Positions 37,076 to 46,457 of a stretch of 64,000 nt of DNA are shown in pieces. This DNA is from an uncultured Bacilli bacterium (GTDB lineage Bacteria; Bacillota_I; Bacilli_A; RF39; UBA660). Both the position numbers and the translations under genes were made by a program. The notes beneath the pieces are model-generated. The model saw only the letters and a list, made by a program, of their open reading frames with translations. It did no database searches and had not been told where the DNA came from. The stretch lies in assembly GCA_934168245.1 (NCBI GenBank), contig CAKPMY010000001.1:124001-188000 (forward strand), read 5' to 3'. Numbering within the stretch: the first letter of the stretch is position 1; every line of letters begins with the position of its first letter.

Positions 37076-38302
37076 TTATTTAATAGTAAAAATCTTATCA
37101 AATTCGTCTAACTTAACATTTTGATTAACATAAATGGTTGCTAAAAGGTCTCCTTTTTTTACTGTATCTCCTACTAATTTATTTAGATAAATTCCTACAT
37201 TATAATCTATTTTATCCCCTTTATTAACACGTCCTGCTCCAAGTTTTACGGATAATTTTCCAAGTACTAAAGCATCAATTTTTCTAACGATACCAACTTC
37301 AGTCGCTCTAATCTCAATAACATCATCGCTAAGTCTTAATGAATCAATCTTACCACCTTGTGCCTTAACTAACTCCAAGAATTTATTATAGGCCTTACCT
37401 GATTTAATACTATCAACTACCTCATCATAAGCAACTGCTCTATCAATATTCTTACCCATACTAACCATTTCCGTAGCAAGTTCTATACACAAGTCAACTA
37501 AATTATTATTAGTCTCTTCTCCTTTTAATACCTTAATAGCCTCCATTACTTCAATACTATTACCAATCGCATGTCCTAAAGGTACATTCATATCACTAAT
37601 AATAGTTCTAACTTCTCGATTATAAAACTTACCAATCTTTTTCATTAACTCACTAAGTTTATTAGCATCACTCTTTTTCTGTAATAATGCTCCATTACCT
37701 ACTTTAATATCAATAAGTATCTTATCAGCACCTGCTGCTATTTTTTTACTCATGATACTAGATGCAATCAAAGGTATAGAAGAAACTGTACCCGTAACAT
37801 CACGTAAAGCATAAATTGCTTTATCCATTGGTGCTAAATCAGCCGTTTGTCCAGTCACAACTACTCCAATTTTTTTAACTTGATTAAATACTTGATTATC
37901 ACTCAAAGCAATATTAAATCCTTTAATACTTTCCAATTTATCAATAGTTCCACCAGTATATCCTAATCCTCTACCACTCATCTTAACAACCGGAATACCT
38001 AAAGAAGCCACTATAGGAGCAATAATCAACGTAGTTTTATCTCCTACCCCACCAGTAGAATGTTTATCAACTTTTATACCTGGAATCTCTGAAAAATCGA
38101 GTACATCTCCAGAATCAATAAATATCTTTGTCAAAGTAAAAATCTCATCATCTGTCATCCCATTAATACAAATAGCCATAAGTAAACTAGACATTTGGTA
38201 ATCCTTTACTTTTCCCTTTAAATATCCATTAAAGAAAAAATCTAATTCTTCATAACTTAACTCTAATCCTAATCTTTTCTTATTAATAATATCTACTATC
38301 AT
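37076..38302 (-). CDS. pdp: Pyrimidine-nucleoside phosphorylase
   Basis: The enzyme splits thymidine and uridine with phosphate to base and sugar-1-phosphate. Active-site blocks are seen: KVDKHSTGGVGDKTTL and KMSGRGLGYTGGTIDKLES, then the Ser/Lys segment around PLIASSIMSKK. At 408 residues it is slightly shorter than the roughly 433 of Bacillus Pdp, missing part of the C-terminal domain end. The ATG overlaps the GNAT gene stop by one base. Confidence 0.92.
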   Translation of the reverse strand: MIVDIINKKRLGLELSYEELDFFFNGYLKGKVKDYQMSSLLMAICINGMTDDEIFTLTKIFIDSGDVLDFSEIPGIKVDKHSTGGVGDKTTLIIAPIVASLGIPVVKMSGRGLGYTGGTIDKLESIKGFNIALSDNQVFNQVKKIGVVVTGQTADLAPMDKAIYALRDVTGTVSSIPLIASSIMSKKIAAGADKILIDIKVGNGALLQKKSDANKLSELMKKIGKFYNREVRTIISDMNVPLGHAIGNSIEVMEAIKVLKGEETNNNLVDLCIELATEMVSMGKNIDRAVAYDEVVDSIKSGKAYNKFLELVKAQGGKIDSLRLSDDVIEIRATEVGIVRKIDALVLGKLSVKLGAGRVNKGDKIDYNVGIYLNKLVGDTVKKGDLLATIYVNQNVKLDEFDKIFTIK

Positions 38303-38706
38303 TATAAAGTCCTCCTAAATATAACTGAATCACGTTTTTCATAGCCACATTTCTCATACAAATGATGAGCAGCAACTCTTTCCTTCCTAGAAGTAAGCTC
38401 AATATATAATGCCTCATTAGCAGTTGCTATCTCAAATACTTTATCCATCAATCTATGTCCAATACCCAAATTACGATAACTACCATCAACACATACATAA
38501 TCAACTAAGTAATAAGGTTTTCCCTTTATTAAATCTAAAACTCTAGTTAATACTAAATAGCCAACTACTTTATCATCAATTACACTAACTAACTCTGTAT
38601 AATTCTCATCCGGATTAACATTAGCCTTCTCAACATTAAAAGCCTCTTTAATTATTCTATTAACATCAAAATAATCTGTCATTCTATATTCTCTAACATC
38701 TATCAT
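38302..38706 (-). CDS. GNAT-family N-acetyltransferase
   Basis: The 134-residue protein has the GNAT acetyl-CoA loop as YRNLGIGHRLMDKV and a following ELTSRKERVAAHHLYEKCGY strand-helix. Its substrate cannot be told from the sequence. AGGTGATA precedes the ATG and the stop is coupled to pdp. Confidence 0.85.
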   Translation of the reverse strand: MIDVREYRMTDYFDVNRIIKEAFNVEKANVNPDENYTELVSVIDDKVVGYLVLTRVLDLIKGKPYYLVDYVCVDGSYRNLGIGHRLMDKVFEIATANEALYIELTSRKERVAAHHLYEKCGYEKRDSVIFRRTL

Positions 38707-38740
38707 ACTATCACCTAGTATAAATATATCACAACAAGAA

Positions 38741-38764
38741 AAAAAATACTAGTTTCCCAGTATT
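38741..38764 (-). terminator. Terminator of the HD-domain gene
   Basis: AATACT and AGTATT pair over an eight-base loop and a T run follows on the minus strand. Confidence 0.7.
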
Positions 38765-38785
38765 AAATCATGATTTTACAAGCAC

Positions 38786-39442
38786 TTACAAAGTAGTTTT
38801 ATCTTTATTACTCATTCTATCAATTACATCAAGTTCATACTTTACAAATTTTTCTTTATCAGACAATATGTCTTGCATTGTATTTAAATAATTTTTATAT
38901 TTTTCATCAGGAAAATACATTTTTGCATATCCACCTTTTCCATATTTACTTGATAATTTTTTATATGAATAATCGATTACTTGTGCCAAAGAAGGATGCT
39001 CACTTTTATGTTTATCAGCTTGAAACAAAATAGATCTTTTTAACATATTGTGAACAGATATTTCACGATCTGCCGATGAAACTAACTTTCCATAAACACT
39101 TCTGGCTTCATATTCAAGAGATGCTCTATGATCAACTATTGCATCAGCCATTATATCGATTTCCTCAGCCGTAAAATATTTAGTCATAATATCATCCTCT
39201 CTAAAAATTCTACTAGATACTTCTTCATGATTATCAGGATTTTCCTTATAACCAATATCGTGAAAAGCAGCAATTACATAAATCATATTTACATCTACAT
39301 CTAAATCAAATTCTCTTGCCAATTCAAAACTTCTTTCAATAACAAACTCTATATGTTCTCTATCATGACCAGCTATATTAGTATCATATAAAGGTAACAC
39401 TGACTTTTCAATATACCTTTTTAAATCATCATTAATTTTCAT
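38786..39442 (-). CDS. HD-domain hydrolase
   Basis: The 218-residue protein shows the HD phosphohydrolase pattern: HDREHIEFV (first His), AAFHDIGY (HD pair), then IVDHRASLE and a later Asp (SSADREI). Such proteins cleave phosphates from nucleotides or signal molecules. A longer frame starts at 39484, but TAGGGTGATA stands before the ATG at 39442. Confidence 0.85.
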   Translation of the reverse strand: MKINDDLKRYIEKSVLPLYDTNIAGHDREHIEFVIERSFELAREFDLDVDVNMIYVIAAFHDIGYKENPDNHEEVSSRIFREDDIMTKYFTAEEIDIMADAIVDHRASLEYEARSVYGKLVSSADREISVHNMLKRSILFQADKHKSEHPSLAQVIDYSYKKLSSKYGKGGYAKMYFPDEKYKNYLNTMQDILSDKEKFVKYELDVIDRMSNKDKTTL

Positions 39443-39540
39443 AAATATCACCCTACAGAGAGTATAACAAAGAGAAAAGTACAAATCAAGTTTTCAACAT
39501 TTTCATCTAGTGATAGTATCTCAAAAAAGTTAAAAAGACA

Positions 39541-39560
39541 AAAGCAGATTACTCTGCTTT
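39541..39560 (-). terminator. Terminator of ssb
   Basis: AAAGCAGA and TCTGCTTT form an eight-base stem with a four-base loop followed by a T-rich run. It includes the ssb stop codon. Confidence 0.85.
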
Positions 39561-39890
39561 ATCTTCCTCCTTTCTCTTACTAGATAAAAATGTAACTTTC
39601 TCGGCTACTATATCCATTAAATATTCTTTCTTCTCATCTTTTTCCACAACTCTAGATTGAACTCTTCCCTTAACTCCAACAATATCTCCTTTCGAACAAT
39701 AACTCGCTGTATTTTCAGCCGTAACATCAAATGCTACACAATCGATAAAATCTGTATCATAAGTTCCCTCCATGTTTTTAAAACTTCTAGGTATCGCTAA
39801 AGATATAGTCGCCACTTTAGTACCTTTATCTGATTTACGAACCTGTATATCTCTAGTAAGTCTACCTACCAAAATTATTTGATTAAGCAT
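39549..39890 (-). CDS. ssb: Single-stranded DNA-binding protein, short form
   Basis: The OB fold is plain (NQIILVGRLTRDIQVR at the start, TDFIDCVAFD in the middle). At 113 residues it lacks the long flexible tail and the acidic DDDIPF-like tip that bind partner proteins in main SSBs, ending in RKEEDKAE. It is therefore probably an accessory SsbB-like protein, used in DNA uptake or repair in related bacteria. GGGAGGTGAGG precedes the ATG. Confidence 0.9.
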   Translation of the reverse strand: MLNQIILVGRLTRDIQVRKSDKGTKVATISLAIPRSFKNMEGTYDTDFIDCVAFDVTAENTASYCSKGDIVGVKGRVQSRVVEKDEKKEYLMDIVAEKVTFLSSKRKEEDKAE

Positions 39891-39981
39891 ACCTCACCTC
39901 CCTTCGCCACCATATTATTAAACTTTTTCAAAAGAAGCAAACCACCAAAACAAACAAACATTAACCAACAAAGCCACAAAA

Positions 39982-40010
39982 AAAGAAATCTCCTTCCTGA
40001 AAATTTCTTT
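39982..40010 (-). terminator. Terminator of the suf operon
   Basis: AAAGAAAT and ATTTCTTT pair over a 13-base loop, followed by a T run on the minus strand, downstream of sufB. Confidence 0.75.
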
Positions 40011-40051
40011 TTCTAACTCCAATCTATCTCCAATTAACAACTTTACTAGTT

Positions 40052-41365
40052 TTATAAATTTCTTTTAATAAGTTGGTTTAACTCTACCGCATACTCCATT
40101 GGTAATTCTTCTCTAAACTTCTCTAAAAATCCTAATACTATTAATTCCATTGCTCTCTCTTCTGAAATACCACGACTCATTAAATAAAATAAATTATCAT
40201 CACTAATCTTAGAAACCGTCGCCTCATGTTCAATACTACTACTAATATTAAAACAAGAATTAACAGGAACAGTATCACTCTTAGACATCTCATCTAAAAT
40301 AAGAGTATCACATTTAACATTACCAATACTATTCTCGGATCCTGAATTAATCAAAACCTTACCTCTATAAGTAGCATTACCGCCGCCTCTCGCAATACTC
40401 TTAGAAATAATATTACTCTTCGTATTCTTACCTAAATGAATCATTCTAGCACCTGAGTCTTGTTCCTGTCCCTTTGATGCTACACTAATAGTAATACAAG
40501 TACCACTAGAATTATCCCCTTTAAGTACACAACAAGGATATTTCATCGTAACTTTACTACCTATATTACCATCGATCCACTCCATAGTTCCATTAGTATC
40601 TACTAGCGCCCTTTTAGTAACCAAATTATAAACATTAGGAGCCCAGTTCTGAATAGTAGAATAACGACACTTACTATTTTTACCAACATAAATCTCAACA
40701 ACTGCTGCATGTAAAGATGATTCACTATAAGTAGGTGCCGTACATCCCTCTATATAATGTAGATCACTATTATCATCAACTATTATTAAAGTTCTCTCAA
40801 ACTGCCCCATATTCTTACTATTAATTCTAAAATAACTTTGTAAAGGTCTATCTAATTTCGTATTCTTTGGTACATAGATAAAACTTCCTCCCGAAAAAAC
40901 TGCTCCATTTAAAGCCGCAAACTTATTTTCTCCATTATTAACTATCTTTCCAAAATACTTTTTAACTAACTCTGGATACTCCCTCATAGCCATTTCAATA
41001 GATGTAAAGATAACATTTTTCTTTTGAAGTTCCTCTAACATACTATGATAAATTACTTCACTCTCATATTGAACTCCCATTCCTCCTAAATGTTTTTCAC
41101 TCTCCAAAACACCTAGCGAATCAAGTTCATCAACAACTGGTTTTAATACATTATTCCAATTATTCTTAATAGCCTCATCTTTTTCATTAGCCTTATAATA
41201 TATTATTGAAGAAAAGTCCAAATCAACTTTAGGACCAAACTCTGGCATTCCTATCTTTTCAAACTTTTCATAACTATCTAATCTAAAATCTCTAATCCAA
41301 GAGTCTTCCTTCTTTATATCGGAAATTGTCTTAACTTTTTCTCTATCAATTCCCTTAATCTCCAT
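40052..41365 (-). CDS. sufB: Fe-S cluster assembly scaffold SufB
   Basis: SufB with SufC and SufD forms the scaffold that builds Fe-S clusters. The 437-residue protein has the beta-helix core with RINSKNMGQFERTLI, HYIEGCTAP and RMIHLGKNTKSNIISKS, and ends with the conserved helical DNLFYLMSRGISEERAMELI. The last gene of the sufC-D-S-U-X-B operon, it starts eight bases upstream of the end of the unknown sufX-like gene. It is slightly shorter than the roughly 465 of Bacillus SufB. Confidence 0.96.
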   Translation of the reverse strand: MEIKGIDREKVKTISDIKKEDSWIRDFRLDSYEKFEKIGMPEFGPKVDLDFSSIIYYKANEKDEAIKNNWNNVLKPVVDELDSLGVLESEKHLGGMGVQYESEVIYHSMLEELQKKNVIFTSIEMAMREYPELVKKYFGKIVNNGENKFAALNGAVFSGGSFIYVPKNTKLDRPLQSYFRINSKNMGQFERTLIIVDDNSDLHYIEGCTAPTYSESSLHAAVVEIYVGKNSKCRYSTIQNWAPNVYNLVTKRALVDTNGTMEWIDGNIGSKVTMKYPCCVLKGDNSSGTCITISVASKGQEQDSGARMIHLGKNTKSNIISKSIARGGGNATYRGKVLINSGSENSIGNVKCDTLILDEMSKSDTVPVNSCFNISSSIEHEATVSKISDDNLFYLMSRGISEERAMELIVLGFLEKFREELPMEYAVELNQLIKRNL

Positions 41366-41372
41366 AATATCA

Positions 41373-41900
41373 TCAACCTTTTTTTACTTTTTGTACTGCT
41401 TTACCTCTTTCAGCAAAAAACTCATCCATTTTTATCTTACTCTTTTTATCTTTTCTAATTATACCCATCATCTTTGTAGGTGATTCCCATAATTGCATTC
41501 TCTGACGTGCTATCTCCATACGATCTTTAAAGTACTCTTCTGAATTTAAAATATAATCTTCAACATCTCCAAGATTAACTTCTTCTTTTCCCAAAACTTT
41601 CGAAAACGCCGTATCTCCTAAAATCCAACATGGACCAGATTCTTCTTTCTCCTCATCTGACACAAGTTGTAATTTTGAGCCATACTCAAACCCATCACTA
41701 GTAACATTACCATAACATCTTAGTCTTGCAAAAACAGGATAATCATCTGAAACATCAAAAATATTAACCCATTTTCCACCTAAAAACATAAACATTCCAT
41801 ATGACAATGGTGCACTAACCTCAACTCCATTATTTTCTTTTGAATAATATCTTAATTCTCCAATTCGCATTAAATTTGTATCAAAATTATTTTTTTCCAT
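41373..41900 (-). CDS. Unknown protein encoded inside the suf operon
   Basis: This 175-residue protein has no family I recognise. It is soluble, has a beta-type first half (GELRYYSKENNGVEVSAPL, KWVNIFDVSD) and a basic helical end, with two scattered cysteines and no cluster motif. It overlaps the end of sufU by 14 bases and precedes sufB by seven, so it is made together with the Fe-S machinery. A role as assembly or delivery factor is inference from place only. Confidence 0.75.
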   Translation of the reverse strand: MEKNNFDTNLMRIGELRYYSKENNGVEVSAPLSYGMFMFLGGKWVNIFDVSDDYPVFARLRCYGNVTSDGFEYGSKLQLVSDEEKEESGPCWILGDTAFSKVLGKEEVNLGDVEDYILNSEEYFKDRMEIARQRMQLWESPTKMMGIIRKDKKSKIKMDEFFAERGKAVQKVKKG

Positions 41901-42321
41901 TATTTAATTCCTCCAAAATACTTATCATGGCCTTATATGGTATAAGAGCACAATTTTTTCTATTAGGTTGTTTACAAATTTCATCGTAAACATTTAACTC
42001 CCCTAGCAACTCCTTATCATATTCTTTTTCACTAATCATATTTTGATAATTTTCTAATATCTTCTTCACTTCTTCAACACTTTTTCCAATTAAACTTCTA
42101 ATCATAATAGAAGTTGCTGAAGTACTAATAGCACAAGCCTCTCCATCGAAACGAATATCTTCAATTCTTCCATCAACAACTTTAACCATTACATCTAAAT
42201 TATCTATACAACTCTCACTATTAGTATTAACTTTTATATAACTATCATCATCTACTAAACCTCTATTCATCGGATCTTGATAATTATCTAATATTATCTC
42301 TCTTCTTAATTCACTATCCAT
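41887..42321 (-). CDS. sufU: Sulfur-transfer protein SufU
   Basis: SufU takes persulfide sulfur from SufS with zinc help and passes it to SufB. The family ligands are visible: Cys with Asp in SESCIDN, Cys in GEACAIS, and Cys in KNCALIP. Length 144 matches Bacillus SufU. It lies ten bases after sufS and overlaps the unknown suf gene. Confidence 0.94.
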   Translation of the reverse strand: MDSELRREIILDNYQDPMNRGLVDDDSYIKVNTNSESCIDNLDVMVKVVDGRIEDIRFDGEACAISTSATSIMIRSLIGKSVEEVKKILENYQNMISEKEYDKELLGELNVYDEICKQPNRKNCALIPYKAMISILEELNNGKK

Positions 42322-42330
42322 AAGATCCTC

Positions 42331-43524
42331 CTAAATAACTATTTTAAATATATCTTTACTTCCTTTTAAAGCCTCAACTAATTTTTTTACATCCTCTTTT
42401 GTATTATAAAAATACATACTTACTCTAACCGTATTTTTAATATTAATCTCATCTTTCAACATCTTAGTACAGTGATTTCCTGCTCTAACATAAATATGAT
42501 AATGATTTAAGTATATAGAACTTTCTTGTGCAAATACTCCTTCTATATTAAATGCAAGTATTCCTGATTTAGAATTTTTATTATAAGTAATTACATTCGG
42601 AATATCTTTTATTTCATCAAGTAAATATTTCTTTAATTCATATTCATGTTTCTCAATATTGTCCATACCAATTTCCATTAAGTATTCAACTGCTCTTCTT
42701 AATCCAATAACCTCAGCAATAGCAGGAGTACCAGCCTCTAACTTAGTAGGAGCATGTTTTAATTCATAACTATTATCAGCCTCAAATGATTCATTCATTC
42801 CTCCACCATAACATAATGGTTCCATTTCTTCTAATAGTTCATATTTACCAACTAAAATTCCAACTCCAGTTGGACCACACATCTTATGACCAGAAAAACT
42901 TAAGAAATCCATATTAGCCTTTCTAAAATCAACTTTAAGATGTGGTACACTTTGTGCTCCATCTACACAGAAATAAATTCCTTTTTTCTTACAAATCTCA
43001 CCTATTGCATAAACATCTCTAACATCACCTATTACATTAGTAACATGTGCAATAGAAATAACTTTAGTCTTATCAGTAATACTCTTCTCTACACTAGAAA
43101 CCGTAAGGGCATAGTCCTCATCTAAGTCCATATACTTAACAACTATCCCAATCTCTTCACTAAGCTTCATCCAAGGTAACACATTAGAAGCATGCTCAGA
43201 TCTTGTAAGTAAGACCTCGTCCCCTTTCTTTAAATGTTTCCTCATATAACCAAATACTACCATATTAATAGACATCGTAGTACCAGTTGTAAAAACAACT
43301 TCTCTAGAAAGAGCATTAATAAACTTCGCAACAACATCTCTAGTACCATCATATAACTTATTAGTAATCATCGCTGCATCATAATCTCCTCTATGAATAT
43401 TAGAAGTATGCTCAGTATAATATTTATCCATGGCCTCAACTACACAATAAGGTTTTAATGTTGTAGCCCCATTATCAAAATAAACAATATCTTCCTTTAA
43501 CATTGGAAAATCTTCTCTATTCAT
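42331..43524 (-). CDS. sufS: Cysteine desulfurase SufS
   Basis: SufS is a PLP enzyme that removes sulfur from cysteine and keeps it as persulfide. The PLP lysine is in SFSGHKMCGPTG (about residues 215-226), the catalytic cysteine in RAGNHCTKM (about 355), and an N-terminal YFDNGATTLKP segment is typical. Length 397. The ATG follows AGGAGG and a gap of 11 bases from sufD. Confidence 0.96.
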   Translation of the reverse strand: MNREDFPMLKEDIVYFDNGATTLKPYCVVEAMDKYYTEHTSNIHRGDYDAAMITNKLYDGTRDVVAKFINALSREVVFTTGTTMSINMVVFGYMRKHLKKGDEVLLTRSEHASNVLPWMKLSEEIGIVVKYMDLDEDYALTVSSVEKSITDKTKVISIAHVTNVIGDVRDVYAIGEICKKKGIYFCVDGAQSVPHLKVDFRKANMDFLSFSGHKMCGPTGVGILVGKYELLEEMEPLCYGGGMNESFEADNSYELKHAPTKLEAGTPAIAEVIGLRRAVEYLMEIGMDNIEKHEYELKKYLLDEIKDIPNVITYNKNSKSGILAFNIEGVFAQESSIYLNHYHIYVRAGNHCTKMLKDEINIKNTVRVSMYFYNTKEDVKKLVEALKGSKDIFKIVI

Positions 43525-43535
43525 ATATTCACCTC

Positions 43536-44114
43536 CTAAATCTTTTCAATTTCCTTAACAAATTCATCTATTTTACTTATATCTATACTATCACTATTAA
43601 TTAAAAATCCATTCAACAACAACCTATAACTAACATCTAAAGAAATACCCCTACTCATCATATAAAATAAATACTCATCCTTAAACTTTCCAATATAAGC
43701 AGCATGATTACTAATAACATCATAATTATCAATAAGTAAGTTAGGACAAATTGTACTCTTACCATTCTTCATATTAATAATCTGATTTTCTTGATTACAA
43801 ATACATTTACTATTACTTTTAGGAACAACTCCATCTACTTTATAAGTAAGTTTATTACCTAAAATATTAACTCCATGATTAAATACTTCACTATGTGTAT
43901 TACTAGCACTATGTAAAACTCTAATATTAAAATAATTATCTTTGTAATTGATATTATTATAATAGTAATATAACTGAACATCTGGAACACTTAACTCAAT
44001 CTCAACATCACTACTACTATCAATAGAAAAATGATAAATAATAGTATCTTCTTTTATATTATATTTATAACTATTCTTTTTGCCATTATCTACAATATAT
44101 AATATTTTACTCAT
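43536..44114 (-). CDS. sufD: Short SufD-like scaffold protein
   Basis: SufD pairs with SufB in the SufBC2D scaffold. This 192-residue version is less than half the usual size: it keeps the final beta-helix turns and the C-terminal helix with FLFYMMSRGISLDVSYRLLLNGF-like text, which parallels the SufB end, but lacks the large N-terminal part. No frameshift is seen around it. The ATG at 44114 overlaps the sufC stop by eight bases behind TTGGAACTG; a TTG at 44129 would add five residues. Confidence 0.85.
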   Translation of the reverse strand: MSKILYIVDNGKKNSYKYNIKEDTIIYHFSIDSSSDVEIELSVPDVQLYYYYNNINYKDNYFNIRVLHSASNTHSEVFNHGVNILGNKLTYKVDGVVPKSNSKCICNQENQIINMKNGKSTICPNLLIDNYDVISNHAAYIGKFKDEYLFYMMSRGISLDVSYRLLLNGFLINSDSIDISKIDEFVKEIEKI

Positions 44115-44871
44115 TTGAATCAGTTCCAATCATAACATTAATACCATTATATCCATTTTTTTCTATTTCATAAGCCAAATCCATTGTCCCAGTCTTAACA
44201 ATCTTACCTTCTCTCATAACGTGTACATAATCAGGTTTAATATATTTTAAAACTCTTGTATAATGTGTAATTATTAAAACAGATATTTCTGGATTTTCTT
44301 CTAAATATTTATTTATATTTTCACAAACTACTCTTAAACTATCAACATCAAGTCCTGAATCTAACTCATCTAAAATAATTAGTTTAGGCTTTAACATCAT
44401 CATTTGTAATATTTCATTCTTCTTCTTTTCTCCTCCAGAGAAACCTTTATTAAGTGATCTATGTAACATACTACTATCAAGTTCTACATCCTTCATAGCA
44501 GTTTCCATACTTTTAATAAAACTATATAGATTTACTTTTTCTCCAGATACTTCTCCCATCGCTGTACGTAAAAACTCACTATTAGAAACTCCATCAATCA
44601 CTGTTGGATCTTGCATACAAAGAAATATTCCTTTACGTGCTCTATCACATACCGGTAATTTAACTATATCTTCTCCATTAAAGTTAATCTCGCCATCGAC
44701 AACATCATACATATAATTTCCCATAATAGCCTTAGAAAGTGTACTTTTACCAGTTCCATTAGGTCCCATTATCGCATGTACTTCCCCTGGCTTTATATTC
44801 AAAAATACTCCCTTAAGTATTTGAACATCACTATTTTTTATATTTACACATAAATTTTTAATTTCTAACAT
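44107..44871 (-). CDS. sufC: Fe-S assembly ATPase SufC
   Basis: SufC is the ABC-type ATPase of the SufBCD complex. Walker A GPNGTGKST (about residues 33-41), the signature SGGEKKKNE, Walker B LIILDELDSGLD and the switch His in LIITHY are all visible. Three ATGs stand close together; the one at 44871 has GGAG nine bases ahead and gives the usual MLEIKN start. It is the first gene of the operon. Confidence 0.96.
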   Translation of the reverse strand: MLEIKNLCVNIKNSDVQILKGVFLNIKPGEVHAIMGPNGTGKSTLSKAIMGNYMYDVVDGEINFNGEDIVKLPVCDRARKGIFLCMQDPTVIDGVSNSEFLRTAMGEVSGEKVNLYSFIKSMETAMKDVELDSSMLHRSLNKGFSGGEKKKNEILQMMMLKPKLIILDELDSGLDVDSLRVVCENINKYLEENPEISVLIITHYTRVLKYIKPDYVHVMREGKIVKTGTMDLAYEIEKNGYNGINVMIGTDSNE

Positions 44872-44896
44872 CTGCCTCATCTCCATCTACCTACAT

Positions 44897-44905
44897 ATTA
44901 TACCA
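44897..44905 (-). promoter_or_regulatory. Extended -10 promoter of the suf operon
   Basis: TGGTATAAT on the minus strand stands 25 bases before the sufC start. No good -35 box is seen, which is common with extended -10 promoters. Confidence 0.65.
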
Positions 44906-44942
44906 AAATTATCAGAAATTTGTTGAAAAATATTAGAAAAAG

Positions 44943-44962
44943 AAAAAAAGAGCAGCGCTCTT
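44943..44962 (-). terminator. Terminator of the 44961-46316 gene
   Basis: AAGAGC and GCTCTT pair over three bases with a T run on the minus strand. It overlaps the stop codon and insulates suf from the upstream gene. Confidence 0.8.
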
Positions 44963-46316
44963 AAATATTATCACTATCTATATTAGAATTATCTCCAAGT
45001 AAACTCTTCGCATCAGCAACTAATTTTGCTAAATCATCTTTACCTGCTACTTGTGATTTTAATCTTTGAATTTCTCTTTCTAACTCTGCTATTTTTTCAT
45101 TATTTGATACTGTTTCTTTCTCAAATGTTCTAATCTTTTTCTTCAAAGATTCATTGTTTTCTACTAATGTTTTATTCTCATCAAATGCTTTTCTCTTAAA
45201 GTCTAACAAACCATCTATTTGTTTTTCTCTTTCTGCAATAATTTTCTTTTGTCTCTTATTTTGATCAATTAGTCCAGACATAACAGTCGCTGTATCTTCA
45301 ATTATACTATCATCGCCTGCTCCATTATCATCTAAATTACTTCTAGTAAATAATAATGTCTTCTTAACTTCTTCACCTCTAGTAGCATTATCTTCTACAG
45401 AAATGCCCTTAAATAACGAAACTGAACTATTCTTAACAGAAGGAGTTTTAACAATAGTCTCATTAGAAACTCTAGGAACTTCTACTTCTTTTATATGTTG
45501 AACAGGTCTAACTTCTTCTTTTTCTTCAATAATTTCTTCCTTCTCTTCTACTTTTTCAAGTGGAACATCAGGAAAATCAGATTCTAAAGCATTAGGCTTA
45601 ATATCCTTAAATTCTACTGGATGAAGAACCTTCTCTTCCTCTTCAGTACTATTTAATGCCTCATCTATAACCTCAGTTGAAACATCTAAATCTTTAACAT
45701 CAAGACTTTCACTCTCTATAGTTTCTGTCTTCTCTTCAATATTTTTACCATCTAAAGAATATGTAACAACTTCAGTATCTGGAGTATTCAATGCTAAATA
45801 TAAAGTTCCATTATTATACCCAATAAAACTATATAGTTTATCATTTAATAAATTATTACCATCTAAATCATAAACTGTAGCCTCAGAAAACTGATCATTG
45901 AAAAGAAATCTACCACCAGGTCCCATTTTACTATTTATCTTTTCTTTTATAGTTGCTGGTGTAGTTACAAGTCTTGTAGCCGCTAATGGATCTTTTCTTA
46001 GATTAGTAGCCTCTATAACACTAGGAGTTACTGGTGTTACCATTTCAACTATCATAGCCTTATCCGCAACAGGTTTAACAGCCTTATACTTAAATGGAAT
46101 AATTACTTTACCTTCACTATCTAAAACCCCAATATTAGAAGCTGTAACCATAGGATCGATTGCCTCAACTAAAGCTGTAGAAGCAACTACTCTACCTTGT
46201 CCTAATTTTTCTCCATCTAAGAAATAATATTGCTTTCCATCATCTGTAACACCATATGTACAAATAATATCAGTACGATCTTTATATTTTACCTGTCCTT
46301 TTTGAACTTGCATCAT
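44961..46316 (-). CDS. Unknown protein with WG-like repeat and C-terminal coiled coil
   Basis: The 451-residue protein starts with a beta-rich region (about 1-190) holding a WG-type repeat element (GVLDSEGKVIIPFKYKAV). An acidic low-complexity middle rich in Glu and Val follows (about 195-315), and a long coiled coil ends it (about 365-440). No membrane part is seen. A longer frame begins at 46409, but AGGTGGTG stands before the ATG at 46316, and the extra residues would be a spurious hydrophobic run. It may be a cytoplasmic scaffold; function unknown. Confidence 0.72.
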   Translation of the reverse strand: MMQVQKGQVKYKDRTDIICTYGVTDDGKQYYFLDGEKLGQGRVVASTALVEAIDPMVTASNIGVLDSEGKVIIPFKYKAVKPVADKAMIVEMVTPVTPSVIEATNLRKDPLAATRLVTTPATIKEKINSKMGPGGRFLFNDQFSEATVYDLDGNNLLNDKLYSFIGYNNGTLYLALNTPDTEVVTYSLDGKNIEEKTETIESESLDVKDLDVSTEVIDEALNSTEEEEKVLHPVEFKDIKPNALESDFPDVPLEKVEEKEEIIEEKEEVRPVQHIKEVEVPRVSNETIVKTPSVKNSSVSLFKGISVEDNATRGEEVKKTLLFTRSNLDDNGAGDDSIIEDTATVMSGLIDQNKRQKKIIAEREKQIDGLLDFKRKAFDENKTLVENNESLKKKIRTFEKETVSNNEKIAELEREIQRLKSQVAGKDDLAKLVADAKSLLGDNSNIDSDNI

Positions 46317-46390
46317 ATTCCAACACCACCTATATTCTCTTATAATTATAATGATAACATAAATTATTTTGCAAAACAATAGAAAAAAAG

Positions 46391-46425
46391 AAAAAAGACT
46401 ACAAACCAAGTAACGTTTTAGTCTT
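46391..46425 (-). terminator. Terminator of the 46458-46943 gene
   Basis: AAGACTA and TAGTCTT pair over a 17-base loop with a T run on the minus strand. Confidence 0.65.
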
Positions 46426-46457
46426 CCTCTCTTAAAAAATATTAAAGATATTATAAT

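Noticed and set aside
45898..46227. Plus-strand open frame opposite the coiled-coil protein gene
   Set aside because: It has no ribosome site and lies wholly within a well-supported minus-strand gene.
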